In this document: one piece after another, positions 46,133 through 57,000 of the stretch
Numbering within the stretch: position 1 is the first letter of the stretch
Layout: the number at the start of each line of letters is the position of its first letter
Assembly (NCBI RefSeq): GCF_004343195.1
Contig: NZ_SMCR01000007.1
Coordinates: 1 to 64,000 of the forward strand
Source: Biostraticola tofi
GTDB taxonomy: Bacteria > Pseudomonadota > Gammaproteobacteria > Enterobacterales > Enterobacteriaceae
Reading direction: 5' to 3'
DNA length: 64,000 nucleotides
Translations under genes and position numbers: made by a program
The notes under the pieces: model-generated
What the model saw: only the letters and a program-made list of their open reading frames with translations
What the model was told of the DNA's origin: nothing
Database searches by the model: none

Positions 46133-47725
46133 ATGACCGACAATAATAACTCTCTGAAGAAATTAATCAGGGAAGGCTCAATCAATCGCCGACGTTTTAT
46201 CACGGCCGGATCTGTATTGGGCATTGCTACCGTGGCAGCACTTTCTGGCGTTGCCGCCCTGGCTGCCCCGAGCGCGGTACCGAGAAAAGGTGGCCTCTTG
46301 AGGCTTGGCATGGCCGGCGGTAATACCAGTGATACGCTGGATCCCACTCTCTTCAATGACTGGGTGCCGTTGAATCAGGCATATATGCTGATGAATGGTC
46401 TGATTGAAATTGATGATGCCAACAATGCCGTCCCGGAACTGTTTGAAAGCTGGCACGCCGAACCTGGCGCGGCCGAATGGTTGTTTACGCTGCGCCGGGG
46501 CGTCACTTTTCACAATGGCAAGACGCTGGATGCAGACGATATTATCTACTCTATTAATCTGCATCGGGGAAAAAAATCGCACAGTGCTATTCGCACTCAG
46601 CTTGATTGCATTAGCCGCCTTGAGAAAACCGCTGATGGCCGTATCCGGATAACCCTTGACAGTCCAAATGCCGATTTGCCCTATCTGCTGGCTGATTATC
46701 ATCTGGTCGTGGTTCCCAAGGACTTTACCGACTGGTCGCGGCCAGTGGGTACCGGCGGCTTTGTATTTGATCATTACGAACCGGGCGTCAGATCGCTGTT
46801 TAAACGTAATCCCGATTACTGGAAACCGAAACGGGCATGGGTGGATGCCGTCGAAGTGCTGGTTATCAATGATCACACCGCCCGCACCAATGCGCTTATT
46901 TCCGGGCAAGTGCATGCCATTAACCGGGTCGATTTCAAAACCGTTGATTTCCTTAAGCACCGCCCGGCTATCAGGATTATCCGTTCGTCCGGCGGCCAGC
47001 ATTTTACCTTCTTGATGGACTGCCGGGCAGCGCCCTACAACCGCAATGATATCCGTCTGGCCATCAAACACGGTATTGATCGTGAGAAAATACTGGCGAC
47101 CGTGCTGCGCGGCTATGGCTCGCTCGGCAATGACCATCCGATTCCGCGAAGCGACCGGTTTTTTAATCCGGCGCTAGCGCAACGCGGCTATGATCCTGAT
47201 AAGTCCAGGTTCTACTTGAAAAAAGCCGGATTGGAAAGGTTGAATCTGGATCTGTTTGCGTCGGATGCGGCCTTTGCCGGCGCGATGGATGCGGCGGCCC
47301 TGTTCCAGGGACAGGCCGGCAAAGCCGGACTGCAGATGAATATCAAGCGTCAGCCGGCGGACAGTTACTGGGATGATGCCTGGATGAAAGCGCCCTTCTC
47401 AATGGGGTACTGGGGGGGGCGTCCTACCGCAGATCAAATGTTTTCTACCGCCTACCGGTCCACTGCCAAATGGAACGACTCACACTGGAGTGATAATAAA
47501 TTCGATACGCTGCTGCTGCAGGCCCGTGCGCTGCAGGATAACAATCAGCGGCGGCAGATATATGGCGAACTGCAAAGCATCGTGCGGGATCACGGCGGTT
47601 CACTGATCCCGCTGTTCGGCGATTATCTGGATGCCGTCAGCAGCAGCATAGGCGGCGCAGCGCCTCATCCTATGTTCAATTTCATGGGCGGCCGTCTGGC
47701 TGAACGGGTGTGGCTCGCATCATGA
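46133..47725 (+). CDS. ABC transporter substrate-binding protein (DppA-type, Tat signal)
   Basis: A 530-residue family 5 binding protein. The twin-arginine motif NRRRFIT (residues 18-24) and a mild hydrophobic stretch (26-45) predict Tat export, so the protein is exported folded. The mature part has DTLDPTLFNDW, GVTFHNGKTLDADDIIYSI and the later DREKILATVLRGYGSLGNDHPIP segment. Members bind di/oligopeptides, opines or nickel. It heads a five-gene operon. Confidence 0.9.
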   Translation: MTDNNNSLKKLIREGSINRRRFITAGSVLGIATVAALSGVAALAAPSAVPRKGGLLRLGMAGGNTSDTLDPTLFNDWVPLNQAYMLMNGLIEIDDANNAVPELFESWHAEPGAAEWLFTLRRGVTFHNGKTLDADDIIYSINLHRGKKSHSAIRTQLDCISRLEKTADGRIRITLDSPNADLPYLLADYHLVVVPKDFTDWSRPVGTGGFVFDHYEPGVRSLFKRNPDYWKPKRAWVDAVEVLVINDHTARTNALISGQVHAINRVDFKTVDFLKHRPAIRIIRSSGGQHFTFLMDCRAAPYNRNDIRLAIKHGIDREKILATVLRGYGSLGNDHPIPRSDRFFNPALAQRGYDPDKSRFYLKKAGLERLNLDLFASDAAFAGAMDAAALFQGQAGKAGLQMNIKRQPADSYWDDAWMKAPFSMGYWGGRPTADQMFSTAYRSTAKWNDSHWSDNKFDTLLLQARALQDNNQRRQIYGELQSIVRDHGGSLIPLFGDYLDAVSSSIGGAAPHPMFNFMGGRLAERVWLAS

Positions 47726-48672
47726 TGAACTTACCTATTCTGCAACGGATGGTGCTGGCAGTGCTGACGCTGTGGCTGGTCTCACTGCTGATCTTTGTCG
47801 CCACTGAACTGCTGCCCGGCGATGTCGCCAGCGCGATTCTTGGTCAAAACGGTACGCCTGAAACGCTGGCGGCACTGCGTGAACAGCGTGGACTGAATCA
47901 GCCCGCCCTAAAGCGCTATTTACAGTGGCTATACCCTATGCTGCACGGCGATCTGGGCAGGTCGCTGACCAATGGCCGTCCTATCGCCGAAGACCTGTTG
48001 CCGAGGCTCGGCAACAGTCTGTTCCTGGCAGCCTATGCGGCGGTTATCGCCATTCCCCTGGCGGTATTGCTGGGTATCGCCTCTGCTGTTTGGCGCGGCA
48101 CGCTATTCGATCGCCTGACCAATGGCCTGACGCTGCTGTGCATATCGGTACCGGAGTTTTTTGTCGGCTATCTGCTGGTGATGTTTCTGTCTGTCAGGCT
48201 GGCCTGGTTCCCCAGCCTGTCGATGGTCAGTCCTGAAACCGGCCTGAGCGAAAGGCTATATCATTGTACGCTGCCGATGCTGACGCTGGTGCTGGTCGTG
48301 TTGGCCCATATGCTGCGCATGACCCGTGCTTCGGTCGGCGCAGTCATGTCCAGCAGCTATATCGAAACAGCGGTGCTTAAAGGCATCGTCAACTGGCGCA
48401 TAGTGTTAAGCCATGCGTTGCCTAACGCGCTTGCCCCGGTAATCAATGTCATTGCCTTTAATCTGGCCTATCTGGTGGTGGGGGTTATCCTGGTTGAGGT
48501 GGTGTTTGTCTACCCGGGGGTAGGGCAACTGATGGTTGATGCGGTGACCAAACGAGATTTGCCGGTGGTCCAGGCCTGCGGGCTGCTGTTCGGCGGAACC
48601 TATATTCTGTTGAACACCACCGCCGATCTGCTGGCGATGTGGTGTAACCCACGACTGCGGCATGGGAGGTAA
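47722..48672 (+). CDS. ABC transporter permease (DppB-type)
   Basis: A 316-residue inner-membrane protein with six helices. The first helix is followed by ATELLPGDVASAILG and the EAA loop YIETAVLKGIVNWRIVLSHALPNA. The ATG (47722) overlaps the preceding stop as ATGA, indicating coupled translation. A frame start at 47710 (GTG) is less likely. Confidence 0.9.
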   Translation: MMNLPILQRMVLAVLTLWLVSLLIFVATELLPGDVASAILGQNGTPETLAALREQRGLNQPALKRYLQWLYPMLHGDLGRSLTNGRPIAEDLLPRLGNSLFLAAYAAVIAIPLAVLLGIASAVWRGTLFDRLTNGLTLLCISVPEFFVGYLLVMFLSVRLAWFPSLSMVSPETGLSERLYHCTLPMLTLVLVVLAHMLRMTRASVGAVMSSSYIETAVLKGIVNWRIVLSHALPNALAPVINVIAFNLAYLVVGVILVEVVFVYPGVGQLMVDAVTKRDLPVVQACGLLFGGTYILLNTTADLLAMWCNPRLRHGR

Positions 48673-48675
48673 GCC

Positions 48676-49503
48676 ATGAAATCAATCAAAGATGCCGCGC
48701 TGCCAATCCCGGCCAAGATGGGGCTGGCGATTATTGCCATCAATATTATCGGCGCATTATTTGCCCCCTGGCTTGCGCCGCATAATGAGACGGATACCGT
48801 AGGCGATATCTGGATGATGCCGTCGCTTCACTCGCCGCTGGGCACCGACAGTCTGGGACGGGACATGCTGTCACGCATACTCTTCGGTGCGCGCACCACT
48901 ATCGCCATTGCGCTGGCCATCACCCTAAGCTCTTTTGTCATCGGTATTATCAGTGGCTTTGCCGCTGCCCTTTATGGCCGCTGGGTAGATGCGTTGCTGA
49001 CCAGGGCAGTGGATACGCTGATGTCCGTTCCGGTGCTTATCCTGGCGCTCATCGTACTGTCGGTGCTGGGCACTTCGATTCCGGTATTGATAATGACCAT
49101 TGCCTTGCTGGATGCCACCCGGGTATTCCGGCTGGCAAGGCTAGTGGCGCAAGGCATAGTCTGTCAGCCATATATGGAAGCGGCCCTGCTTCGCGGCGAA
49201 GGGCTGGGCTGGATGCTGTATAAAGAAATCCTGCCCAACGCCATCGGGCCGCTGTTGGCTGAATTCGGCATGCGCTTTTGCTTCACTTTGCTGTTTATTG
49301 CCGGCCTGAGCTTCCTTGGCCTGGGGATCCAGCCGCCGTACGCCGACTGGGGCGGCATGGTGCGTGATAATGCCCAGGCGATAAACCTCGGTCAATTGGC
49401 CCCCCTTTATCCGGCTCTGGCCATCGCGCTGTTAACTATCGGCGTCAATCTGGTGGTGGATTGGCTGTTGGCGCGCAGTGATCTTCCAGGGAGGAGGTGC
49501 TGA
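48676..49503 (+). CDS. ABC transporter permease (DppC-type)
   Basis: A 275-residue partner permease: short N-terminal part, HSPLGTDSLGRDMLSRILFGARTT, and the EAA loop YMEAALLRGEGLGWMLYKEILPNA. It lies 3 bases after the DppB-type gene, and its TGA stop shares a base with the next start (TGATG). Confidence 0.9.
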   Translation: MKSIKDAALPIPAKMGLAIIAINIIGALFAPWLAPHNETDTVGDIWMMPSLHSPLGTDSLGRDMLSRILFGARTTIAIALAITLSSFVIGIISGFAAALYGRWVDALLTRAVDTLMSVPVLILALIVLSVLGTSIPVLIMTIALLDATRVFRLARLVAQGIVCQPYMEAALLRGEGLGWMLYKEILPNAIGPLLAEFGMRFCFTLLFIAGLSFLGLGIQPPYADWGGMVRDNAQAINLGQLAPLYPALAIALLTIGVNLVVDWLLARSDLPGRRC

Positions 49504-51119
49504 TGAATGCTGCTCTCCTGGAAATGCGCGGTCTGTGGGTAAAAACCCAGCATGATGTTCCGCTGGTGCAGGATATTTCCCTGACGCTTCAGCGGGGGGA
49601 AGTGCTTGGGCTGATTGGTGAATCCGGTGCCGGCAAGTCTACCATCGGATTGGCAGCCTTGGGCTATGCCCGCCAGGGATGCTATATCAGCGGTGGCGAA
49701 GTGTTGCTCAACGGCATCGATATACTCAAGCTTCCCGCGGCCCTGCGCCGCGGTCTGCGCGGTAGCAAGGTGGCCTATGTGGCGCAAAGCGCGGCGGCGG
49801 CGTTCAATCCTGCGCTGACAATCGGTCGGCAGGTGTGTGAAGGGCCACTGCGACACCGACTGATGACGCAGGCCCAGGCGCAGGCATGGGCGGTGAGGCT
49901 GTTTCGCGCTCTGGACTTGCCCGATGCTGAGCATATCGGTCGGCGCTACCCTCATCAGCTTTCCGGCGGACAGCTGCAGCGGGCGATGGCGGCGATGGCT
50001 ATGTCCTGCCGACCTGCTGTGCTGGTGATGGACGAACCCACCACCGCCCTGGATGTCACCACCCAGCTTGAGGTACTGGTGATGCTGCGCAAGCTGGTGC
50101 GGGAATTCAATACCGCCGCCCTGTATATCACCCACGATCTGGGGGTAGTGGCACAGATAGCCGACCGCATTATGGTGTTGCGGCAGGGCCGGCAAGTCGA
50201 GACCGGCAACGCGGCCGCCATCCTCGCCGAGCCCGCTCAGGACTATACTCGCCGTCTGGTATCGGAACGGTCCCATCGCGCAACCCAGCCGCTCGGCAAG
50301 GCCGTCGATGCCAGTCAGCCGCTCTTGGCGATCCGCCATTTCACTAGCGGTTATAACCGGCAACCGGTGATCCGCGACCTTAACCTGACGTTGCATCGCG
50401 GCCAGACGCTGGCGGTGATAGGCCAGTCGGGCAGCGGCAAAAGCACGCTGGCCCGGGCTTTGGCCGGGCTGCTTCCCGCTACCCAGGGTCTGGTGACCTT
50501 TGACGGCCAGCCGCTGGATAACCGCTATCAGCGGCGCGGTAAAGAAACGCTGCGCCGGATACAGTTGATTTACCAGATACCGGATGTGGCCCTGAATCCA
50601 CGGCAGAGCATCCTTGAAATCATCGGCCGTCCGCTGGCCTTCTATTTTGATTTGTCGCCCCGGCAGGTCAGCTATCGGGTCGAGGAGTTGCTGCGCCTGA
50701 CCGAACTGTCGCCCGGGCTGATGAACCGCTATCCGGGCGAACTCTCCGTTGGTCAGAAACAGCGGGTGTGCATTGCCCGGGCGCTGGCGGCCAAGCCTGA
50801 GCTGATTATCTGCGATGAAGCTACCTCGGCCCTGGATCCCCTGATAGCGGAACAGGTGCTCCGGCTGTTGCGTCAGTTGCAGCGGCAGTTCGGCCTGTCC
50901 TATCTGTTTATCACCCATGACCTCGCCACTGTAAAGCGTATCGCTCATCAGGTGGCGGTAATGTATCAAGGCAATATCCTGGTCAGCGGCGCCACCGATC
51001 AGGTGTTCAGTCCTCCTATGCATCCCTGCGCCGAAACCTTGTTGAACTCGGTACCGGAAATGCGCACCAACTGGCTGGATGAGCTGTTGATAAAACAGGC
51101 AAAACGTCCAACGGCATAA
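49503..51119 (+). CDS. Fused double ABC ATPase (DppD-DppF type)
   Basis: A 538-residue protein with two complete ABC domains. Domain 1 has GESGAGKST and LSGGQLQRA; domain 2 has GQSGSGKST (about residue 310) and LSVGQKQRV, where the usual second G is V. Each has a Walker B (VLVMDEPTTALD, LIICDEATSALD). Fusions of this kind serve both permeases at once, as in GsiA. GGAGG precedes ATG 49503. The weaker second signature may make the sites unequal. Confidence 0.9.
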   Translation: MNAALLEMRGLWVKTQHDVPLVQDISLTLQRGEVLGLIGESGAGKSTIGLAALGYARQGCYISGGEVLLNGIDILKLPAALRRGLRGSKVAYVAQSAAAAFNPALTIGRQVCEGPLRHRLMTQAQAQAWAVRLFRALDLPDAEHIGRRYPHQLSGGQLQRAMAAMAMSCRPAVLVMDEPTTALDVTTQLEVLVMLRKLVREFNTAALYITHDLGVVAQIADRIMVLRQGRQVETGNAAAILAEPAQDYTRRLVSERSHRATQPLGKAVDASQPLLAIRHFTSGYNRQPVIRDLNLTLHRGQTLAVIGQSGSGKSTLARALAGLLPATQGLVTFDGQPLDNRYQRRGKETLRRIQLIYQIPDVALNPRQSILEIIGRPLAFYFDLSPRQVSYRVEELLRLTELSPGLMNRYPGELSVGQKQRVCIARALAAKPELIICDEATSALDPLIAEQVLRLLRQLQRQFGLSYLFITHDLATVKRIAHQVAVMYQGNILVSGATDQVFSPPMHPCAETLLNSVPEMRTNWLDELLIKQAKRPTA

Positions 51120-51121
51120 TT

Positions 51122-53146
51122 ATGATGAAACGTATTGTCAGTGATTTCCCTTTTGCATTCCACATCACCGAACATCTGTGGATCCCATTAAGTGACGGTA
51201 TGCGGCTGGCGGCGCGCATGTGGTTGCCTGACACGGCTTTCACCGCCGCGGTCCCGGCGATCCTCGAATATCTTCCCTATCGCAAGCGTGACGGTACCCG
51301 TAGTCGGGATCAACCGATGCATGGCTATTTTGCCGGCCATGGCTTCGCGGTATTGCGCGTGGATATGCGTGGCTGCGGCGAGTCCGATGGACTGCTGGCC
51401 GATGAATATCTGCTGCAGGAGCAGCAAGACGCGCTGGAGGTTATTGACTGGATAAGCCATCAGCGCTGGTGCAGCGGTCAGGTCGGCATGATGGGCAAGT
51501 CCTGGGGCGGGTTCAACAGCCTGCAGCTGGCTGCGCGCCGGCCGCCGGCGCTGAAGGCCATTATTGCCGTTTGCTCCAGTGATGATCGTTACAGCGATGA
51601 TATCCACTATAAAGGCGGCTGCCTGCTGAACGATAATCTCTGGTGGGGCGGTATTATGCTGGCCTACCAGAGCCGTCCACCAGATCCGGCATTGCTGGGT
51701 CCCTCTGCCCACCGGCAGTGGCTAGCCCGGCTTGAACGCATGCCGTTCTTTCCGGCCATTTGGCTGGCACACCCGCTGCGCGATGACTACTGGCGACAGG
51801 GGTCAATCGCTGAAGACTGGGCGGCTATTCAGTGCCCGGTGCTGGCGGTCGGTGGATGGGCTGATGCCTATAGTAATGCGGTATTTCGCCTGATGGATAA
51901 CCTGCAGGCGCCGGCGAGAGCGATCATCGGTCCCTGGGCGCATGTCTATCCGCACGACGGTACCCCTGAACCGGCCATCGGTTTTTTGCAGCAAGCGGTA
52001 GCCTGGTGGGATCGCTGGCTCAAAGGTAAAGATAACGACGCGATGAACGGATCAAAAATCCAGGCCTGGATCAATGACAGCCAGCCGCCTTCCGCTCTGC
52101 GCCCGTCGGCCAGGGGCGAGTGGGTCGGCTTTGACAGCGGTAGCGCCAGCAATATTCGCTCGCTATCGCTGTACCTTGATCGCGGTCGGTTGGATATCCA
52201 GCCGACGGCCGCAGCGTCTTGGCTGCCGGTTTGCTCTCCCCAGAGCCATGGCCTGATGGGGGGGGAATGGATGGGGACCGGGATACTGGGTGAAAGCCCG
52301 CCCGACCAGCGCATAGACGACGGCCAGGCGGTGATATTTGATGGCGCGCCGTTGGCTGAACCGCTATCCATTTTCGGCCGGCCGCTTTTTCACGTCAGGT
52401 TGAAAAGCGACAAACCGGCAGCCATGCTGTATGTCCGCTTGTCAGATGTATCGACGGATGGCGCGGTCAACCGGGTAACCCACGGCTGGAAAAACCTGGC
52501 TCATCTGCAGGGACCGGATGAAAAAGTGCCATTGATACCGGGAGAAACGGTATACGTCAGCCTGCTGCTGGACGGTATTGGCTGGCGTTTTGCCGCCGGT
52601 CATCGGCTGCGATTATCGGTTGCCACCACTTTCTGGCCGCTGGTATGGCCGATGCCGGAAGAGGCCACCCTGACGCTTGATCTCTCCAGCGCCCGGCTGT
52701 CTATGCCAGTCTGCGATGCGCCACTGTCGATAACCGGGCCTGCCGAGTCGGCTGAAACCGCCGCCGATACGCCATTGACGGTGCTATCCCCGGGCAGGGT
52801 CGATCGCCATCTGACCTATGATGTGCTGGCCGATTGCTGGACCGCCGTCACCCATGCGGTGGGCGGGGTATTTGGCGAGGGGGTATATCGGCTTGATGAG
52901 ATCAATACCCAAGTGGATCACCGCGTTAAACGCCAATTGTCGATAAAAAACCATGATCCCCTCTCAGCCCGTTATCGGCTGACGCAATCGTTGAAAATGG
53001 GACGTAAGGATTGGTGGACCGAGGCCGATATCAGTCTGGAGATGACCAGCACCCTGACGCACTTTATCGTTCAGGGACGAATGAAGGTCAGCCTGAATGG
53101 CAAACGGGTGGCGGATAAACAGTGGCACCAGTCTGTGGAACGCTGA
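51122..53146 (+). CDS. CocE/NonD-family hydrolase (S15-like)
   Basis: A 674-residue cytoplasmic alpha/beta hydrolase; no signal peptide. The nucleophile Ser is in MMGKSWGGFNSL (about residue 126). The Asp is likely in GGWADAYSNAVF and the His in GPWAHVYPH. A jelly-roll C-terminal domain (from about 400) completes the family plan. It cuts acyl esters or amides, for example acylated amino compounds or X-Pro dipeptides. It is 2 bases after the ATPase gene, so it probably processes what the transporter imports. Confidence 0.88.
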   Translation: MMKRIVSDFPFAFHITEHLWIPLSDGMRLAARMWLPDTAFTAAVPAILEYLPYRKRDGTRSRDQPMHGYFAGHGFAVLRVDMRGCGESDGLLADEYLLQEQQDALEVIDWISHQRWCSGQVGMMGKSWGGFNSLQLAARRPPALKAIIAVCSSDDRYSDDIHYKGGCLLNDNLWWGGIMLAYQSRPPDPALLGPSAHRQWLARLERMPFFPAIWLAHPLRDDYWRQGSIAEDWAAIQCPVLAVGGWADAYSNAVFRLMDNLQAPARAIIGPWAHVYPHDGTPEPAIGFLQQAVAWWDRWLKGKDNDAMNGSKIQAWINDSQPPSALRPSARGEWVGFDSGSASNIRSLSLYLDRGRLDIQPTAAASWLPVCSPQSHGLMGGEWMGTGILGESPPDQRIDDGQAVIFDGAPLAEPLSIFGRPLFHVRLKSDKPAAMLYVRLSDVSTDGAVNRVTHGWKNLAHLQGPDEKVPLIPGETVYVSLLLDGIGWRFAAGHRLRLSVATTFWPLVWPMPEEATLTLDLSSARLSMPVCDAPLSITGPAESAETAADTPLTVLSPGRVDRHLTYDVLADCWTAVTHAVGGVFGEGVYRLDEINTQVDHRVKRQLSIKNHDPLSARYRLTQSLKMGRKDWWTEADISLEMTSTLTHFIVQGRMKVSLNGKRVADKQWHQSVER

Positions 53147-53307
53147 AGTGCTGTCTGAGCCGATGGCCTGTCTGGTTTGCCACGTCGATGCCGCTGCGAG
53201 TGATACGCTATTAGGATAATCACCTAATGAAATGATTGCGTCATGGTGTTATTTTTAGTGCGTCAACACCAGGAAATCATCATCAGTACACTATAATAAG
53301 CAGTATC

Positions 53308-53335
53308 AGGCCCGCCCACAGTGCGGGCCTTTTTC
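53308..53335 (+). terminator. Rho-independent terminator of the ABC/hydrolase operon
   Basis: AGGCCCGC (53308-53315) pairs with GCGGGCCT (53323-53330), loop of 7, then T-run to 53334. The rest of 53147-53487 shows no gene; a TATAAT at 53292-53297 precedes the hairpin, with no obvious product. Confidence 0.85.
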
Positions 53336-53487
53336 TCGCCTGTTGTTCAGAACAGACGTATTATGGCGCAGTGTTTCAGGTTAAGGGGGCCGCCAGCTCC
53401 GCTTAATTGACACAGGAGCCGCGTTGGCCTTTTCTAATGCTACCCCGGACGGCTTGGGTTTGATAATGACAATAAAAGGATTGGGCT

Positions 53488-53958
53488 ATGAACGAAATAA
53501 AACTGTCTGAAAAACTGCGTAACCGACTGCAGGCCCAGGCGGACTCGCTGGGTAACCTCTTCGTAGACGGATTTCACTACATCGCCTTGTTCGGGATTGG
53601 TGCCATCACTGCCTGGGCGGCGGTGCATGCGTTTATCGGCATGGTCATCGAAGGGGATATCAACGTCGATGATATTCTGTTGCTGTTTATTTATCTGGAA
53701 TTAGGCGCAATGATTGGTATTTATTTCAAAACTAATCATATGCCGATTCGTTTTTTACTCTACGTTGCCATTACTGCATTGACGCGTTTGTTAATTGGCG
53801 ATGTATCACATCATAATCCTCCAAATATTGGGATAATTTATTTATGCGGCGGCATATTGCTTTTGGCAATTGCCACATTGATTGTCCGCTATGCTTCATA
53901 TAGATTTCCCTCTGACAAAACCATTGAAAATAAAAACAGCGATCGCTCCGCTCACTGA
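53488..53958 (+). CDS. PsiE-like membrane protein
   Basis: A 156-residue protein with four hydrophobic helices. The pattern DILLLFIYLELGAMIGIYF then MPIRFLLYVAITALTRLLIGD matches the PsiE family (phosphate-starvation-inducible E; about 136 residues in E. coli). It is about 20 residues longer, with extra N-terminal residues. Role unknown in the family. It ends 59 bases before the YfhM start, so it could share a transcript. Confidence 0.8.
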   Translation: MNEIKLSEKLRNRLQAQADSLGNLFVDGFHYIALFGIGAITAWAAVHAFIGMVIEGDINVDDILLLFIYLELGAMIGIYFKTNHMPIRFLLYVAITALTRLLIGDVSHHNPPNIGIIYLCGGILLLAIATLIVRYASYRFPSDKTIENKNSDRSAH

Positions 53959-54016
53959 TCGCGCTGCAACTCAATCGTCGTTTGCTGTCGGCATCAGCCA
54001 GGGAGTTTCCATCAAG

Positions 54017-57000
54017 ATGACATTCAGTTTAATTTCGGCATCGGGCTGCGGCAAGCGCCGTTACCAGGGAGCGATGTTAGCGGCGATACTGGCGCTGCTG
54101 GCCGGCTGTGATGATAAGCCCGGGCAGGCTGCCGCCCCGACTTCTGCCGACGGCACACCAGCGCACCCCGCGGCATCGGTGACAAAGCCCGACAGCGCCA
54201 GCGTGGCTGCGCTGGCCAAAAAAACCGCCGGCAAACCGCTGACGCTGCTGGATGCGTCCGAAATCCAGCTCGACGGCGCCAGCACTCTGGTGCTGACCTT
54301 TTCTGTTCCGTTGGATCCGAGTCAGGATTTCTCCGCTCTGGCCCAGGTGGTCGATACCAAAGCCGGCAAGCCCGATGGCGCATGGGAACTTTCACCCAGT
54401 CTGACCGAACTGCGCCTGCGGCATTTACAGCCCAACCGAAAATTGATGGTGACGGTCAACGGCGGGATGCGGGCGGCTAATGGCGCTACGCTTGGTGAAG
54501 AGCAACAGCATCAGTTGACCACCCGTGATATCCAGCCCAGCGTTGGCTTCGCCAGCAAGGGGTCGCTGCTGCCGACCCGCCTGGCGGAAGGCCTGCCGGT
54601 CATGGCGCTCAATGTTGATAAAATCGACGTCAATTTTTTCCGCATCAGGCAAGCTGCGCTGCCGGCGTTTATCACTGACTGGCAATATCGCACCTCGTTC
54701 TCTACCTGGGAATCGGATGAATGGCTTTCCCGCGCCGACCTGGTCTACAGCGGCCGCTTTGATCTTAATCCGGAAAAAAATACCCGCCAGCGCCTGCTGC
54801 TGCCATTGTCGGGCATTGAGCCGCTCAAGCAGCCCGGCGTTTATCTGGCCGTAATGCAGCAGGCCGGTCACTACAGCTACTCCAATCCGGCGACACTGTT
54901 TTCTCTGAGCGATATCGGCGTATCGCTGCATCGTTACCATGACCGCATGGATGTTTTTAGCCAGAGTCTGGCCGATGGCAAGCCGCTCGGCGGCGCACAG
55001 CTGCAAGTACTGGACGACAAGGGCGGAAAACTGGCGGAAGCTTCCACCGAGGCCAATGGTCATGCCAGGCTTACGCTTGATCCGCGAGCCAAAATTCTGC
55101 TGGCAATGCAGCAAGGACATACCAGCCTTATCGATTTATCCAGCGCGGCGCTCGATCTGACCGAATTTGATATTGGTGGGCCCAAAGGGTATAGCAAGAA
55201 CCTGTTTGCCTTTGGCCCGCGCGATGTGTACCGGCCCGGCGAATTGCTGCAGATCAATGGACTGCTTCGCGATGCCGACGGCAAACAGCTTGCCGCCCAG
55301 CCGATCAATGTCGAAGTGATAAAGCCTGACGGCCAGGTAGCCCGGACCTTTGTCTGGCAACCGGAAAACGGGCTCTACCGTTATCAATATCCGATTGCTG
55401 CCTCTGCCGCTACCGGCGATTGGTCGCTGCGCTTCAATCTTGGCGATAACCAGCCGCGCAGCTACAGCTTCAAGGTCGAAGATTTCATGCCTGAGCGCAT
55501 GGCCCTGGAACTGACATCAGGCGATCAGCAGCCGGCGATGGACAGCCCGTTGACTTTCGGCGTCAGCGGGCGCTATCTCTATGGCGCTCCTGCTGCCGGC
55601 AATCAGCTGCAGGCGCAAATTTTCATGCGGCCGATGCGCGAAGCGGTGCCGCAGTTGCCGGGTTTTGAATTTGGCAACATCAGCGAAGAAAACCTTTCCC
55701 GGACCCTTAACGAGTTTGAGGCTAGCCTGGACGATCTGGGCAAAGCCGACATTGCGGTGGATAATACCTGGAGTGATGTGCGTTCGCCGCTAAACATCAT
55801 TTTGCAGGCCAGCCTGCTTGAGTCCGGCGGCCGCCCGGTGACTCGCCGGGCCGATCAGGCGGTGTGGCCGGCTCAAACGCTGGCCGGCATCCGTCCGCTG
55901 TTTGCCCAGCAGCAGGTCTACGACTATACCCGGAATGATTATACCTCCCAGTATATGGTGGATGAAAACAGCCAGGCTGAATTTGACATAGTCTACGCCG
56001 GCGCCAAGGGTGAAAAACGGGCGGTTCAGGGACTTAAAGCGCGTCTTGTCCGTGAACGTCGCGATTACTACTGGGAATGGTCCGAAGGCAGCGGCTGGGA
56101 TTCGCGCTTTGATAAAAAGGATCTGCTGGTCGCCGAAGACAATATCGACATCACCGCCGGCAATAGCGCCAAGGTCAGCTTTGGGGTGGAGTGGGGCGCT
56201 TATCGGCTTGACGTCATTGATCCGGAAAATGATCTGGTCAGCAGCACCCGCTTCTGGGCGGGTTACAGCTGGCAGGATAATACCGCCGGCAGCGGCGCGG
56301 TACGGCCGGATAAAGTTAAGCTGAAACTCGACAAGCCCGCCTATCATCCTGGCGACAAGGTAAAACTGCATATACAGGCTCCGGCGGCCGGCAAAGGCTA
56401 TCTGCTGGTGGAGTCCGGCGAAGGGCCGCTGTGGTGGCAGGAAATATCGGTGCCTGAGCAGGGGATGGATATCGATGTGCCGCTGGATAAAGACTGGAAC
56501 CGCCATGATCTCTATCTCAGCGCCCTGGTTATCCGACCCGGCGATAAACAGCTGCAATCTACGCCCAAGCGGGCAGTCGGCGTATTGCATCTGCCGCTGG
56601 CAGGGGATAAACGCAAGATTGACCTGGCCCTGAATGCGCCTGCACGAGTGCGCCCCAACCAGACGCTGACGGTCAAAGTCAACGCCAGCCGCAAAGACGG
56701 CAAACTGCCCGACAAGGTCCATGTGCTGTTGTCGGCAGTCGACGCAGGCATCCTGAATATCACTGAATATAAAACGCCCGATCCCTTTGACGCATTCCTC
56801 GGACGCAAGCGCTACGGCGTCGATCAGTACGATGTCTATGGCCAGCTGATTGATGCCCAGGGGCGACTGGCCAACCTGCGCTATGGTGGTGATGGCGATG
56901 ATGAGGACGTTCTGTCCCGCGGCGGCAAAAAACCCATCACCGAGGTCACGATTGTTGCTCAGCAGGCCCAGCCGGTTCAGTTGGATGCCAATGGCGAGGG

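Noticed and set aside
46178-47137. 319-codon frame antisense to the Tat-exported binding protein
   Set aside because: Overlaps a well-supported gene; no ribosome site or motif.
49407-51023. 538-codon frame antisense to the double ATPase gene
   Set aside because: Full-length overlap with a clear ABC ATPase; the antisense protein is His/Gln/Arg-rich with no domain, a typical shadow.
53292-53335. TATAAT followed by a strong terminator, as a possible small RNA
   Set aside because: Only about 30 bases would be transcribed; the hairpin is better read as the terminator of the upstream operon.
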